Positions 8,290-17,122 of a DNA stretch of 64,000 nt are shown piece by piece. Below the pieces are notes generated by a model. The model was not told the origin of the DNA and did not search any database. It was given only the letters and a program-made list of their open reading frames with translations. The DNA is from SZUA-36 sp963749115. GTDB taxonomy: Bacteria; Pseudomonadota; Gammaproteobacteria; Xanthomonadales; SZUA-36. Location of the stretch: contig CAVVLP010000015.1 of assembly GCA_963749115.1 (NCBI GenBank), positions 124,001-188,000 of the forward strand. The letters run 5' to 3'. Positions within the stretch are counted from its first letter, which is position 1. Every line of letters starts with the position of its first letter. The translations under genes were made by a program, and so were the position numbers.

Positions 8290-10740
8290 ATGTTGATTCA
8301 GAAATTTGGAGGTTCATCGCTTGCCGATATAGACGGTTTCAAAGCTGCTGCAGGCATCATCAGCGGAGCGTCCGCCACTGAAAAGGTCGTGGTTGTATTG
8401 TCAGCCATGTATGGCGTGACAGATTTATTGGAAAACGCCATAAAAGCAGCCATCGCCGGGGATGATTACAAGGCCGTTGTTGAAAAAATCCGTCAAAAGG
8501 AGCAGGGGCTTTTACAGGAAATGCAGGCGGTGGGTTGGGCGAGCCCGCTGGCGACTGAGTTTTTGCAGACTCAGCTGAAGCGCCTGGAGTCACGACTGGA
8601 AGGTGTGGCTTTACTGGAGCAGTGTCCCCCCGCCGTACAGGCAGAGCTTCTTTCAACCGGTGAAGGCTTTACCAGCCGTGTTATGGCCGACCTGTTAACG
8701 GCCCAGGGTTTTTCCACTCTTTGGTCTGATACCGATGTTTTACCGTTGGCAAATGACAGCTACACCGATAGCCTGGTTGATATCGAGGCAGCGGCACCCC
8801 GGTTGCGGCAGGCGGTGAGCAGTGAGCACAGCATACTGATTCTGCCGGGTTTCTATGGTTGCAATGCCGAGGGCAAACCGCAACTGCTGGGCCGTAATGG
8901 CTCGGACTACTCAGCCGCAAGCGTGGCTGCGGCACTTCAGGCCAGGAGTTGCGAGATATGGAAAGACGTCGATGGTTTTTTTACCGCTGACCCGCGGATC
9001 GTACCGAGCGCGAAGTGTCTCGATGAAGTCAGTTATGAAGAGGCCATGGAACTGTCGTTTTTCGGTGCCAAGGTAATCAGCGCCAAGGCACTGACACCGT
9101 TGATGGGTGCCGGTATCCCCTGTGAGATCAAGAATACCTATCACCCCGACCTGCCCGGTACCCTGATCCATGCCAACACTGAAAAACCAACGGTGGTCAG
9201 GGGTATTTCGCATCTGGATGATGTCGCCAGTATTACCTTGCAAGGCGGGGGTATGCGGGGCCGGGTGGGTGTGGCCCGGCGTGTAATGGAAGCACTGGCC
9301 AACCAGTCCATATCGGTATTGCTGATCGTGCAGTCCTCTTCGGAATACAGTATTACACTATGTGTGCGAAGCAAGGATGCAGAAGCGGCAGGCAAAGCCC
9401 TTAAAAATGCGTTTCATTTTGAACTCTTACATGGCTTGATCAGTGATATTTCGTTGATGGACCAGCGTTCTGTGATAACGCTGGTAGGTGATGGCATGCG
9501 TCACTACCGTGGAATAGCAGCACGTTTTTTAAGTGCAATATCTGCTGCCGCGGTGAACGTTGAGGTTATTGCCCAGGGCTCCACCGAGTGCGCTATTACG
9601 GTCGTGGTCGAAAGAAAATCTGCCTACCCCGCACTGCGTGCCTGCCATACCGCGTTTTTCAGCCACACGAGTCATATGGATGTCATTTTGCTTGGCTGTG
9701 GCAATGTCGGTGCGGCCCTTTTGCAACAATTTCAAAATCACGACAAATTGCTCATCGCCGGTCACAAGGCATTGCATGTCCGCGCCATTGCCAACAGTCA
9801 AAAACTGCTGGTTGGTCATGACATGGTCGAGCTGGGAAGCTGGCAGCAGGATATTGAACAGCAGGGTATTAGCTGGACCGTTGATGACATAATTGCTATC
9901 CGCAAGAAATTGGGCTTACTGAACCCGACCATTATTGACTGTACCTCGGATGAAGAGTTGGCAAACCAGTACACCAAGTTTCTTGCAAACGGGTTCAATG
10001 TTGTGGCAGCCAATAAAAAGGCCAATACCAAGGACATCACTTATTACCGTGAAATGCGCGCCACGGCAGCCCGTCATTTTCGCAAGTTCATGTATGAGAC
10101 CAACGTGGGCGCAGGCTTGCCGATTATTGACACGCTGCAATCGCTGATCCGTTCCGGTGATGAACTTAAATCCTTCGGTGGTATTTTGTCAGGGTCATTG
10201 TCGATGATATTCGGGCTGTTGGAGGATGGAGTTCCATTTTCGGAAGCCGTTGAAAAAGCAATGAATTTGGGTTTTACCGAGCCGGACCCGAGGGAAGACC
10301 TGTCCGGTATGGATGTGGCACGCAAATTACTGATCATCGCGCGCGAAGTGGGTCTGGACCTGGAGCTTGACGACATCGAAGTCGAACCGGTGATTACGAA
10401 TGGTTTTGCCGCAGATGCTGACAGTTTGGAGCTCATTGATCATCTGAAAACGCTGGATGAGGGTTTTTCAGCCAGGGTTGAATCTGCAAAAGCCAGTGAC
10501 AGTGTTTTACGTTACGTCGGCCGGATAGAGAATGGTCACTGTCGTGTTTCCGTGGATGTTGTGCCGAAAGCAGACCCCCTTGGTTCCATACGTGATGGTG
10601 AAAATGCCCTGGTATTGCACTCCCGGTATTATCAGCCCCTACCCCTGGTATTGCGCGGTTATGGTGCCGGAGCGGAGGTCACTGCAGCCGGAGTATTCGG
10701 TGATTTGTTACGCACGGCCTGGAGACCGTTGGACCTATGA
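8290..10740 (+). CDS. thrA: Bifunctional aspartokinase / homoserine dehydrogenase
   Basis: 816 aa, matching E. coli ThrA in size and order. The aspartokinase domain begins with KFGGSSLAD (residues 5-13) and has the NGSDYSAASVAAAL segment near 205. Paired ACT domains lie at about 310-450 (SISVLLIVQSSSEYS, AAAVNVEVIAQGST), where threonine would bind for feedback inhibition. The homoserine dehydrogenase Rossmann motif is at 463-475 (MDVILLGCGNVGA), followed by the catalytic region near VAANKKANT and GILSGSLSMIFG. The enzyme catalyses the first and third steps from aspartate to threonine in the cytoplasm. The 87-bp leader shows no threonine-rich leader peptide or attenuator. The stop overlaps thrB by 4 bp. 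Confidence 0.95.
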   Translation: MLIQKFGGSSLADIDGFKAAAGIISGASATEKVVVVLSAMYGVTDLLENAIKAAIAGDDYKAVVEKIRQKEQGLLQEMQAVGWASPLATEFLQTQLKRLESRLEGVALLEQCPPAVQAELLSTGEGFTSRVMADLLTAQGFSTLWSDTDVLPLANDSYTDSLVDIEAAAPRLRQAVSSEHSILILPGFYGCNAEGKPQLLGRNGSDYSAASVAAALQARSCEIWKDVDGFFTADPRIVPSAKCLDEVSYEEAMELSFFGAKVISAKALTPLMGAGIPCEIKNTYHPDLPGTLIHANTEKPTVVRGISHLDDVASITLQGGGMRGRVGVARRVMEALANQSISVLLIVQSSSEYSITLCVRSKDAEAAGKALKNAFHFELLHGLISDISLMDQRSVITLVGDGMRHYRGIAARFLSAISAAAVNVEVIAQGSTECAITVVVERKSAYPALRACHTAFFSHTSHMDVILLGCGNVGAALLQQFQNHDKLLIAGHKALHVRAIANSQKLLVGHDMVELGSWQQDIEQQGISWTVDDIIAIRKKLGLLNPTIIDCTSDEELANQYTKFLANGFNVVAANKKANTKDITYYREMRATAARHFRKFMYETNVGAGLPIIDTLQSLIRSGDELKSFGGILSGSLSMIFGLLEDGVPFSEAVEKAMNLGFTEPDPREDLSGMDVARKLLIIAREVGLDLELDDIEVEPVITNGFAADADSLELIDHLKTLDEGFSARVESAKASDSVLRYVGRIENGHCRVSVDVVPKADPLGSIRDGENALVLHSRYYQPLPLVLRGYGAGAEVTAAGVFGDLLRTAWRPLDL

Positions 10741-11690
10741 AAGAGAAAATTTTAACGGTGTACGCGCCCGCCTCATCGGGTAATGTTTCTGTTGGGTTTG
10801 ATTCACTGGGTTTGGCTCTTGCCCCGGTGGATGGCAGCTTACTGGGTGACTGTGTGAGCCTCATGGAGGGTAGACCGGCCGACTGGATGCTGTCTATCGA
10901 TGGCCCGTTTGCAGATGCATTACCACGGGACCAGGAACAGAATATTGTCATTTCATCATGCCGTCGTTTCGAACAGGCTGCTCGGCAAGCAGGTGCCGAA
11001 GTCCAACCCTTGAATATCACCCTGGACAAACGTCTGCCGGTTGGTAGCGGCCTGGGATCAAGTGCCAGTTCAATCGTTGCTACGCTGGTCGCACTTAACC
11101 GCTACTTTGGCCGGGTGTTGGATCGCCCGGCCTTGTTGCAACTGATGGCGGAAATGGAAGGTAGTATCTCCGGCGAAGTGCATTTGGACAATATCGCGCC
11201 GTGTCTGCTTGGCGGATTACGATTGTGTATGCCCGGTGGTGCCCGACAGTATAGTTTGCCGTGGCCGGGACACTGGCAAACCGTGGTTGCATGGCCGGGT
11301 ACCCGGCTGGAAACACGCCCCGCCAGGGAGGTTTTACCGGAAAAATATGATCGTAAAACGGTCGTCAATCACGGTGCACAATTCGCTTTGTTCGTTCATC
11401 TGTTACACCAGGGTGAGGCACGAGGCGCAGCAAATTGCATGGTGGATTTACTTGCTGAGCCGTATCGCAAGACCTTGCTTCCAGGTTTCGAGATGGCCCG
11501 GGTTGAGTTAGCACAAATGGGGGCACTGGCGACGGGTATTTCCGGTTCCGGGCCGACGGTTTTTTGTATTGTTGATGACAGCCATACAGCCAAAGCTGTA
11601 GCCGAATGGTTGAAGAACCATTACCTTCAGAATGAAACCGGTTTTGTACACATCTGCCGGGCCGACCTTGCCGGTGCCCGCGAAGTTTGA
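10737..11690 (+). CDS. thrB: Homoserine kinase
   Basis: A GHMP-family kinase of 317 aa that phosphorylates homoserine to O-phosphohomoserine. The ATP-binding motif is clear at about residues 100-116 (PVGSGLGSSASSIVATL). The N-terminal substrate segment is YAPASSGNVSVGFDSLG, and the third GHMP motif is ATGISGSGPTVFCIVDD near the C-terminus. The start ATG overlaps the thrA stop by four bases (ATGA), giving coupled translation. It is followed by thrC after 28 bp. This is the ThrB of the enterobacterial thr operon type, not the unrelated choline-kinase-like form found in Pseudomonas. Confidence 0.95.
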   Translation: MKEKILTVYAPASSGNVSVGFDSLGLALAPVDGSLLGDCVSLMEGRPADWMLSIDGPFADALPRDQEQNIVISSCRRFEQAARQAGAEVQPLNITLDKRLPVGSGLGSSASSIVATLVALNRYFGRVLDRPALLQLMAEMEGSISGEVHLDNIAPCLLGGLRLCMPGGARQYSLPWPGHWQTVVAWPGTRLETRPAREVLPEKYDRKTVVNHGAQFALFVHLLHQGEARGAANCMVDLLAEPYRKTLLPGFEMARVELAQMGALATGISGSGPTVFCIVDDSHTAKAVAEWLKNHYLQNETGFVHICRADLAGAREV

Positions 11691-11718
11691 CCACATCAAA
11701 AACAGGAAACCCGTTTTT

Positions 11719-12993
11719 ATGCAGTTCATCAATATAAGCCACCCCGAGCAAAAGGTGACGTTTCCACAGGCCGTTATTACCGGGCTTGGCAAGGGCCAGG
11801 GTTTGTTCTTTCCGGAGCACCTTGCACCATTGGACAATGTCCGGGATTTGCTGGATATGGATTTTGTCGAGCGCAGCAAAATTTTATTGCAGCACCTGGT
11901 CGGTGACGCGATGCCGGTCGATGATGTACACGCCTGCGTCGAAAAGGCATTTAACTTTCCTGTCACGCTGGCACCTGTTTCCGGGCAGATTTATGCACTG
12001 GAGTTATTTCACGGACCATCACTTGCATTCAAGGACTTTGGTGCGCGTTTTATGGCGCAATGCCTGGCCAGTTTCAACACGGGTAAGCGCACGACCATAC
12101 TGACGGCAACTTCCGGTGATACCGGAGCCGCTGTAGCTCTCGCGTTTTACGACCAGCCCGGAATTGACGTAGTGGTGCTGTACCCTAAAGGCAAAGTAAC
12201 AGCCTTGCAGGAAAAACTGTTTTGCACTTTAGGTGGCAATATCAGAACCATTGCCATCGAGGATGATTTTGATGCCTGCCAACAACTGGTCAAACAGTCG
12301 TTTGACGATCTGCACCTGGTCGAGGCGTTGGGGCTTAACTCTGCCAATTCGATCAATGTGGCCCGTTTGCTGGCACAGGTTTGCTATTACTTTGAAGCGG
12401 TTGCGAAGCTGCCCGGAGGAATCGAGCCCGTATTCAGCGTACCCAGCGGTAACTTTGGAAACGTGACGGCCGGTTTGACGGCGCATGCCCTGGGGTTGCC
12501 GATGAAGCGGATGATCGCTGCTACCAATCGTAATGATACGGTACCAAGGTTCCTTGATTCAGGCAGGTGGGAGCCACGACCAACGGTGGCAACCTTGACC
12601 AATGCCATGGATATTTCGCTACCCAACAATTTTCCCCGTGTGCTGGAACTGGAGAAACGCCACGGTCTGCCTCTTAAGGATTTACTGATATCGTTTGCTA
12701 TCAATGATGCTGATACAAAAGAGGCCGTACGTGCGCTTGATGAAGAATCTTACCTGGCTGACCCACACAGTGCCCTGGCCTGGAAAGCACTGACGGACAG
12801 CCTCGGTGAAAATGAAACGGGTGTGTTTTTATGTACTGCACACCCGGCCAAGTTCAGGGAAATCATTGAAGAAACACTAAAACGACCCGTGGTACTACCT
12901 GAAGCCCTGGAAAAAGCATCCGAAAAAGAGGTTTTGAGTGTTCAGATGCCCGCTGATTTCAGTTTGTTGCGAGACTATTTACTGCAGGACTGA
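11719..12993 (+). CDS. thrC: Threonine synthase
   Basis: A PLP enzyme that turns O-phosphohomoserine into threonine. I start it at 11719 (MQFINISHPEQKV), where AGGAAA lies just upstream. The longer frame from 11632 would overlap thrB and adds residues unlike the family. The product is 424 aa, close to E. coli ThrC (428). The PLP lysine is in LAFKDFGARF near residue 105; TATSGDTGAAVA and VPSGNFGNVTAG are the phosphate-binding loops. It is the last gene of asnB-thrABC; a strong Rho-independent terminator lies about 80 bp downstream. Confidence 0.95.
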   Translation: MQFINISHPEQKVTFPQAVITGLGKGQGLFFPEHLAPLDNVRDLLDMDFVERSKILLQHLVGDAMPVDDVHACVEKAFNFPVTLAPVSGQIYALELFHGPSLAFKDFGARFMAQCLASFNTGKRTTILTATSGDTGAAVALAFYDQPGIDVVVLYPKGKVTALQEKLFCTLGGNIRTIAIEDDFDACQQLVKQSFDDLHLVEALGLNSANSINVARLLAQVCYYFEAVAKLPGGIEPVFSVPSGNFGNVTAGLTAHALGLPMKRMIAATNRNDTVPRFLDSGRWEPRPTVATLTNAMDISLPNNFPRVLELEKRHGLPLKDLLISFAINDADTKEAVRALDEESYLADPHSALAWKALTDSLGENETGVFLCTAHPAKFREIIEETLKRPVVLPEALEKASEKEVLSVQMPADFSLLRDYLLQD

Positions 12994-13074
12994 AAAAAAA
13001 TAAATATTCACCAACCTTTTCCCGCAACGATTGTTCTTAGCCTAAGGGGGGGGATGTTTTTCTCCTAATTATGG

Positions 13075-13100
13075 CTCCGGGTAAAACCGGAGTTTTTTTT
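13075..13100 (+). terminator. Rho-independent terminator after thrC
   Basis: Perfect 6-bp stem CTCCGG / CCGGAG with a GTAAAA loop, followed directly by eight T. It sits 82 bp after the thrC stop and should end the asnB-thrABC transcript. Confidence 0.9.
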
Positions 13101-13275
13101 GGTTTCAATTAAATTGCCCCGACTCCAGTGTGGTGAAGGAGGACTAAAAACACCACACACAGAATCGGGGGCTTTTCGCGCAGTTAACGTACCCTGTAAT
13201 CCTTTACTGAACCAGATCCATCCGGTTTTTCCAATACATAAAGCCAGTATCTCCGGCCTCTGACGCACCTGCACT

Positions 13276-13349
13276 AAAAAAAAGAGCCCCGGTTTCAGCC
13301 CAGGCGAAAGGGGGGGAGGTATCCACCTGGGCTAAAACGAAACCGGGGC
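13276..13349 (-). terminator. Long-stem terminator ending the small minus-strand operon
   Basis: Inverted repeat: 13286-13296 pairs perfectly with 13339-13349 (11 bp), and 13297-13304 with 13326-13333 (8 bp), with a 5-nt bulge between. Read on the minus strand, the stem is followed within two bases by eight T (the A-run at 13276-13283). This makes it a terminator for the two minus-strand ORFs at 13414-13715. The 420-bp stretch 12994-13413 otherwise holds the thrC terminator and an 8-bp inverted repeat (GTGTGGTG at 13128 / CACCACAC at 13151), with no gene. Confidence 0.75.
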
Positions 13350-13413
13350 ATAAGTTTGGTAGCGGGCGTTTGCTACCGAAATCCCCCGAAACTCAAAATA
13401 CACTCCTTGACTC

Positions 13414-13506
13414 TTAGCCAAATAACATAATCATATTGACCATGATGGCGACGATTGATCCGGCAACCACCATTCGCATGATGTTCTTCATCAATAATTG
13501 ATCCAT
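13414..13506 (-). CDS. 30-aa Met-rich hydrophobic peptide
   Basis: A small ORF not found by length-based calling. It starts at ATG 13506 with AGGAGT eight bases upstream; another ATG lies at 13512. The 30 residues begin MDQLLMKNIMRMV and end in a single membrane helix (VVAGSIVAIMVNMIMLFG) containing many Met. It lies 14 bp after the stop of the upstream minus-strand ORF and just ahead of a strong minus-strand terminator, so it looks like the last cistron of a small operon. I do not recognise the family; it resembles short membrane peptides of unknown role. Good Shine-Dalgarno and a terminator support it, but there is no homology evidence. Confidence 0.5.
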   Translation of the reverse strand: MDQLLMKNIMRMVVAGSIVAIMVNMIMLFG

Positions 13507-13520
13507 GTTCATACTCCTGT

Positions 13521-13715
13521 TCATTGCCTTGTTTCAATCTCGTCTGATGCGCTGTCCATCATCATCAGTTTTCTTTCTGCCAGTTCACATGCATTCAACA
13601 TGCGTTCGGTTGCTTGTTCAGAAATTGTTCCTCTCCGGCTCTCTATCATGTAGCGCCAAAACTCAATCTCCGTCCTGCAACATTTTTTCCTCTGTTTCCA
13701 TTGCTGCTTTTCCAT
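13521..13715 (-). CDS. Small hypothetical protein, Cys/charged, upstream of the 30-aa peptide
   Basis: A 64-aa frame beginning MEKQQWKQRKKCC; a TTG start at 13781 would add 22 residues that do not look coding. The chain is helical and charged (EFWRYMIESRRGTISEQATE, then ELAERKLMMMD), with three Cys. It has no signal peptide or membrane segment. Its stop lies 9-15 bp before the start of the 30-aa membrane peptide, so both are likely co-transcribed. The start is uncertain because no good ribosome-binding site precedes it. I recognise no family, and it could be a chance ORF, though its composition reads as protein. Confidence 0.4.
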   Translation of the reverse strand: MEKQQWKQRKKCCRTEIEFWRYMIESRRGTISEQATERMLNACELAERKLMMMDSASDEIETRQ

Positions 13716-13851
13716 CAGCGGTCTCTGCGATGTGCGTACTTTATGAAAGGCCGGGGTGTTCCGCTTGACCAACGTGGACAATCAGTTGACCCAAATAGCA
13801 TGGTGAATGAGAATATGCGGGCTAGTCATAACCATTACAGGTAATCGCAGT

Positions 13852-14850
13852 ATGTCGGTGTTCGCTCCCAGCGTGGTCATTTTGTGGAAAACGATTGAAT
13901 CCTATGGGGTTGACCCTGCACCTTTGTTTGCATCTGAAGGTATAAAGATCCAGTTGCCGATTGATTCTTCGATGCGTCTGCCATATGAGAAAATTGACCG
14001 GATTCGGACAAAGGCGGTAGAGCTTTGCAGGGATGAAGCGTTCGGTGTCAGGTCGGCGTCCGTCTATGCGGTCTCACAGCTTGGCGCATTGGGTTACGCC
14101 TGGCAGGCAAGCCTGACACTGAGAAAAGCCTGCTCAAGACTGGAGCGCTTTATACGTGTCGTAAACGACAAGGCTGTAGTTCTTGTTGAGGATATCGACA
14201 ATTGCCTGGTGGTTACGCTCCAGTTAAACATACCCAGCGACTGTATATCAGCACGGGATGATGGCGCGTTGGCAACAATCACCAGGATGTGCAGGTTGAT
14301 TTGCGGGGAACATTTTCGTTTAACGGCAGTGAACTTCAAGCACCCCGAGCCACGGGATATTAAGCCTTATTTCGAGTATTTTGCTTGTCAGCTGAATTTT
14401 AACCAGGCCGAGAACCAGTTGTTGATACCGTTATCGATTGCCGATGAAGTACTGATTGGCGCTAACCCGGAACTGGCCTTGCTCAATGACCAGGTCGTTA
14501 CGCGCCGCCTGGCGCTGTTAGACCGTAACGACATAGTCGCAAGGGTGCAATCGGCGCTGATGGAGCAGTTACCAAATGGCAATATCAGTGATGATTCGGT
14601 AGCAACTGCCCTGCATATGTCGGTACGTACGATGCACCGTAAACTGGCTGAGGTGAATCATAATTTCAGAACCCTGTTGGTTGAGATGCGTCGCAGCCTG
14701 GCCGAACTTTACATCCTTGACAATAGTCTCACCCTGACAGAAATTTCCCTGCTGCTCGGATTCTCCGAGCCAAGTTCTTTTTCGCGGGCCTTTAAAAACT
14801 GGACTGGCTCGGCACCCAGTGAAATAAGACAGGCCCGATCATTGGATTGA
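13852..14850 (+). CDS. AraC family transcriptional regulator
   Basis: A 332-aa regulator from the ATG at 13852 (MSVFAPSVV); an upstream in-frame ATG at 13807 seems too early. The N-terminal ~190 residues match the arabinose-binding-like domain found in OruR/VirS/GadX-type AraC proteins (LGALGYAWQASLTLRKA; DDGALATITRMCRL). The C-terminal double helix-turn-helix runs from about residue 245 (VATALHMSVRTMHRKLAE, then LTEISLLLGFSEPSSFSRAF). The ligand and target are not readable. It is convergent with the glycosyltransferase gene, 16 bp apart, and divergent from the small minus-strand ORFs, which are possible targets. Confidence 0.9.
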   Translation: MSVFAPSVVILWKTIESYGVDPAPLFASEGIKIQLPIDSSMRLPYEKIDRIRTKAVELCRDEAFGVRSASVYAVSQLGALGYAWQASLTLRKACSRLERFIRVVNDKAVVLVEDIDNCLVVTLQLNIPSDCISARDDGALATITRMCRLICGEHFRLTAVNFKHPEPRDIKPYFEYFACQLNFNQAENQLLIPLSIADEVLIGANPELALLNDQVVTRRLALLDRNDIVARVQSALMEQLPNGNISDDSVATALHMSVRTMHRKLAEVNHNFRTLLVEMRRSLAELYILDNSLTLTEISLLLGFSEPSSFSRAFKNWTGSAPSEIRQARSLD

Positions 14851-14866
14851 TAAAGGCCCGGGCGTT

Positions 14867-16729
14867 CTACATTGAGTTGATCATTTTAGTCGCAGCAGCA
14901 CGTATCTCCGGCCATGCTTTGAGTGCAGTGGCGAAATCGCCCCAAAGGTTTTTCCAAAAAATAATTAATTCATCACCATCCATCGCAGTGGGTAGCCCCT
15001 TGACCGTGAAGTCATCACGGCTGGCTCGATCCAGGTCGGCATTCAACTGTGAAATACCGTTTCGCAGGTAGTTCTGCCAATTGACCGGAGCCGGTTCAGA
15101 CGTGGCCAATAGAGAGGTCAGATGATTAAGACGCTCCGAATCGCCTCGTAACCTGCTGTCGCGGTACATGGACGACAGTGAATCAGCGCTGGCTGTGGCC
15201 ATATCGTTAAACCAGGCCGACAAATTCAACAGGCGGTCGTGAGGGGAGGGAGAATGGCAGTTTGATCTGTGTTCAATGATTTTTCTAACGAGGAACTTGA
15301 GAAAGGAATCCGGGGGTGTGAAATTCAGATCCCTGTCGCGCCATTGGCGATCAGGCAATGGCAGGTGCGGTATTGCCCACGGGTAATCCAGTGTGACGCT
15401 TGTTGGAAAAATAAAATCCAGCATGTAGCCGAACAACCGGTCCTGGCCGCGTATGTTTGGCAAGTAGGGTGGCAACATCCGGCGGTTATCAAAACCGGTA
15501 ATCTGTGACATGTTGGAGCGGGGTTTGAAATGTGGTTGTTTTCGACCAATCCAGACTTTTCGACTGCTGAGCGCGTGGGTTGTTTTTTCCACTGACTCCA
15601 GCATACGTTTAAGCGAAGCCGGCGCCATATCAGGTAGCCAGGTATTTCTACCAGTGCCCGGACAACCCAGTGAGCCACATTCAGTGACCAGGATTTCTGA
15701 ATCGGGCTGCAATTCGCTTAGCTGCAAGGCTGTTGCGCCGGTAAAACCAGCAGCTTTCAGGTGATTTTGCCCCAGTACCGTCAGTGCCTCTGAAAAAGTC
15801 AAACCCAGACACTGCATGTGGCGATTGATGGGGTCGGGGTTAAGGGGCTGATGCAGATATGCCCATTCCTGCTCACTTCCGAAAAACTCCGCCTCACGCG
15901 GGCCATCAAAAAACGTGATATCGGTCTTTTTTCGGGGCGGGTCGTATACATCGCAAATGGTATCGTCATCTATCATCACCAGGCGGTGACCACATGACAA
16001 CAACAGGGCCAGGTTGCGGGTCAAACCGCAGGTCCAATAGTCCTTCCAGCGAGACTGGTCTGCCAGAAAATGTATGGCATTTTCGTGTTCTGGTAACTGT
16101 TCAACCAGCCCATTGAGCAGAGCTTGCTGTTCTGCCTGGCCGAAATACTGCAGTTGAGCATCAATTTTGGAAGAAAACTGGTCTGTCAGTGCCTTATTCT
16201 GGTTTATGTTTTCAGCTTTACGGGAGTCGTCTATGACGTACAGACGATGAAACGCACCGGTATCGCAATTGGCGACAATGGACTCGAGTAGTCGCTCCAG
16301 CGCTTGCGGGCGCTCCCAGGTCAGGATGGCTACAACCGGCGTGTCGGTTTCTTTTTCTTTGGTCTTGTTTTCAACTTTAATTTTGAGCCTGTCGCAGACA
16401 TTCTTTGCAGACAGCATGATGCCGCTATCAAGCATGCTTTGTAGAACTTTGCGGATATCAGCCTGCTGGCCCTGCATGCCTGGATTGCTTGCAATGATGG
16501 ACTCGGTGTGCTGGCCGAGGGTCTTGAACTGCCTGCAATGCAAGAGAGAGGCATAGACTTCGGGTTTGACCATTGCACGTTTACCATTGCGGGTATTGTG
16601 TAATAACAGATTTCCATCGGGTAAAGGGTAGGCTTGGCACAGATCAAATGCGACCCGATCAGGCAAAGGTTTGAAGGGGTTGGCCGGGTTGACCGACATC
16701 CCCAGGGAAAACTCTGTTTTATCATTCAT
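14867..16729 (-). CDS. PqqD-like winged-helix domain fused to a GT-A glycosyltransferase
   Basis: 620 aa from ATG 16729 (MNDKTEFSLGM). Residues ~20-130 read like the PqqD/RiPP-recognition-type winged helix found at the front of peptide maturases: a beta hairpin (YPLPDGNLLLHNTRNGKRAM), then VKPEVYASLLHCRQFKTL and a closing helix DIRKVLQSMLDSGIMLSA. From ~145 comes a GT-A nucleotide-sugar fold: VVAILTWERPQALERLLESI, LYVIDDSRKAE, and a metal-binding MIDDDTICDV. The C-terminal ~250 residues are unassigned. Its start overlaps the stop of the small secreted-protein ORF upstream by 8 bp, so they are coupled. The combination suggests sugar transfer onto a ribosomal peptide, but this is inference; no transporter or protease gene is adjacent. 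Confidence 0.7.
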   Translation of the reverse strand: MNDKTEFSLGMSVNPANPFKPLPDRVAFDLCQAYPLPDGNLLLHNTRNGKRAMVKPEVYASLLHCRQFKTLGQHTESIIASNPGMQGQQADIRKVLQSMLDSGIMLSAKNVCDRLKIKVENKTKEKETDTPVVAILTWERPQALERLLESIVANCDTGAFHRLYVIDDSRKAENINQNKALTDQFSSKIDAQLQYFGQAEQQALLNGLVEQLPEHENAIHFLADQSRWKDYWTCGLTRNLALLLSCGHRLVMIDDDTICDVYDPPRKKTDITFFDGPREAEFFGSEQEWAYLHQPLNPDPINRHMQCLGLTFSEALTVLGQNHLKAAGFTGATALQLSELQPDSEILVTECGSLGCPGTGRNTWLPDMAPASLKRMLESVEKTTHALSSRKVWIGRKQPHFKPRSNMSQITGFDNRRMLPPYLPNIRGQDRLFGYMLDFIFPTSVTLDYPWAIPHLPLPDRQWRDRDLNFTPPDSFLKFLVRKIIEHRSNCHSPSPHDRLLNLSAWFNDMATASADSLSSMYRDSRLRGDSERLNHLTSLLATSEPAPVNWQNYLRNGISQLNADLDRASRDDFTVKGLPTAMDGDELIIFWKNLWGDFATALKAWPEIRAAATKMINSM

Positions 16730-16964
16730 TACGCGACTCCCGGGTTTCCACAAGTTCGCGGCAATACTCACGGCAGGCGGCAACTAAGTGGTAAGGCCCG
16801 GTGGTGTTTTGAGTTAGCCGGTACGCGCGTTGTTCAGCCTGCCCCCATTGATTCCTGTTCTGAGTCCGGTTGGTTGAATCAAGCTCCTGTGCCGTCAAAG
16901 GTACTGAGAACAAGAACATAAATAGGGTGCAGAAAATTCGAAAACGCAATTCTGGAAAATACAT
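16722..16964 (-). CDS. Small secreted protein coupled to the glycosyltransferase
   Basis: An 80-aa ORF from ATG 16964 (MYFPELRFRIF). It has a signal peptide of about 24 residues (IFCTLFMFLFSVPLTA, cleaved before QELD), then a polar, Asn/Gln-rich mature part ending with CREYCRELVETRESRNE. Its stop overlaps the glycosyltransferase start by 8 bp, a sign of coupled translation. It could be a periplasmic partner or a substrate of the enzyme; two Cys in CREYC are the only notable residues. No family recognised. The longer frame to 17069 is probably not used. Confidence 0.5.
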   Translation of the reverse strand: MYFPELRFRIFCTLFMFLFSVPLTAQELDSTNRTQNRNQWGQAEQRAYRLTQNTTGPYHLVAACREYCRELVETRESRNE

Positions 16965-17122
16965 ATCTGCTTTTCTACCTGAGCTGTACAGTTTTGATTC
17001 AGATGAGATTGTAAGGTAGGAGGTTGGTGCTGTCGTGCAAAAAAAAGCAGAAGTTTCAATTTGAAACATCTGCTTTATTTTCCCTGTACTTTAATGCTAG
17101 CGGTTTTTATCCAGCGAAACCT

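Noticed and set aside
13128..13158. Inverted repeat GTGTGGTG / CACCACAC as a regulatory site
   Set aside because: An 8-bp repeat without T-run, promoter or neighbour gene; could be chance or a remnant.
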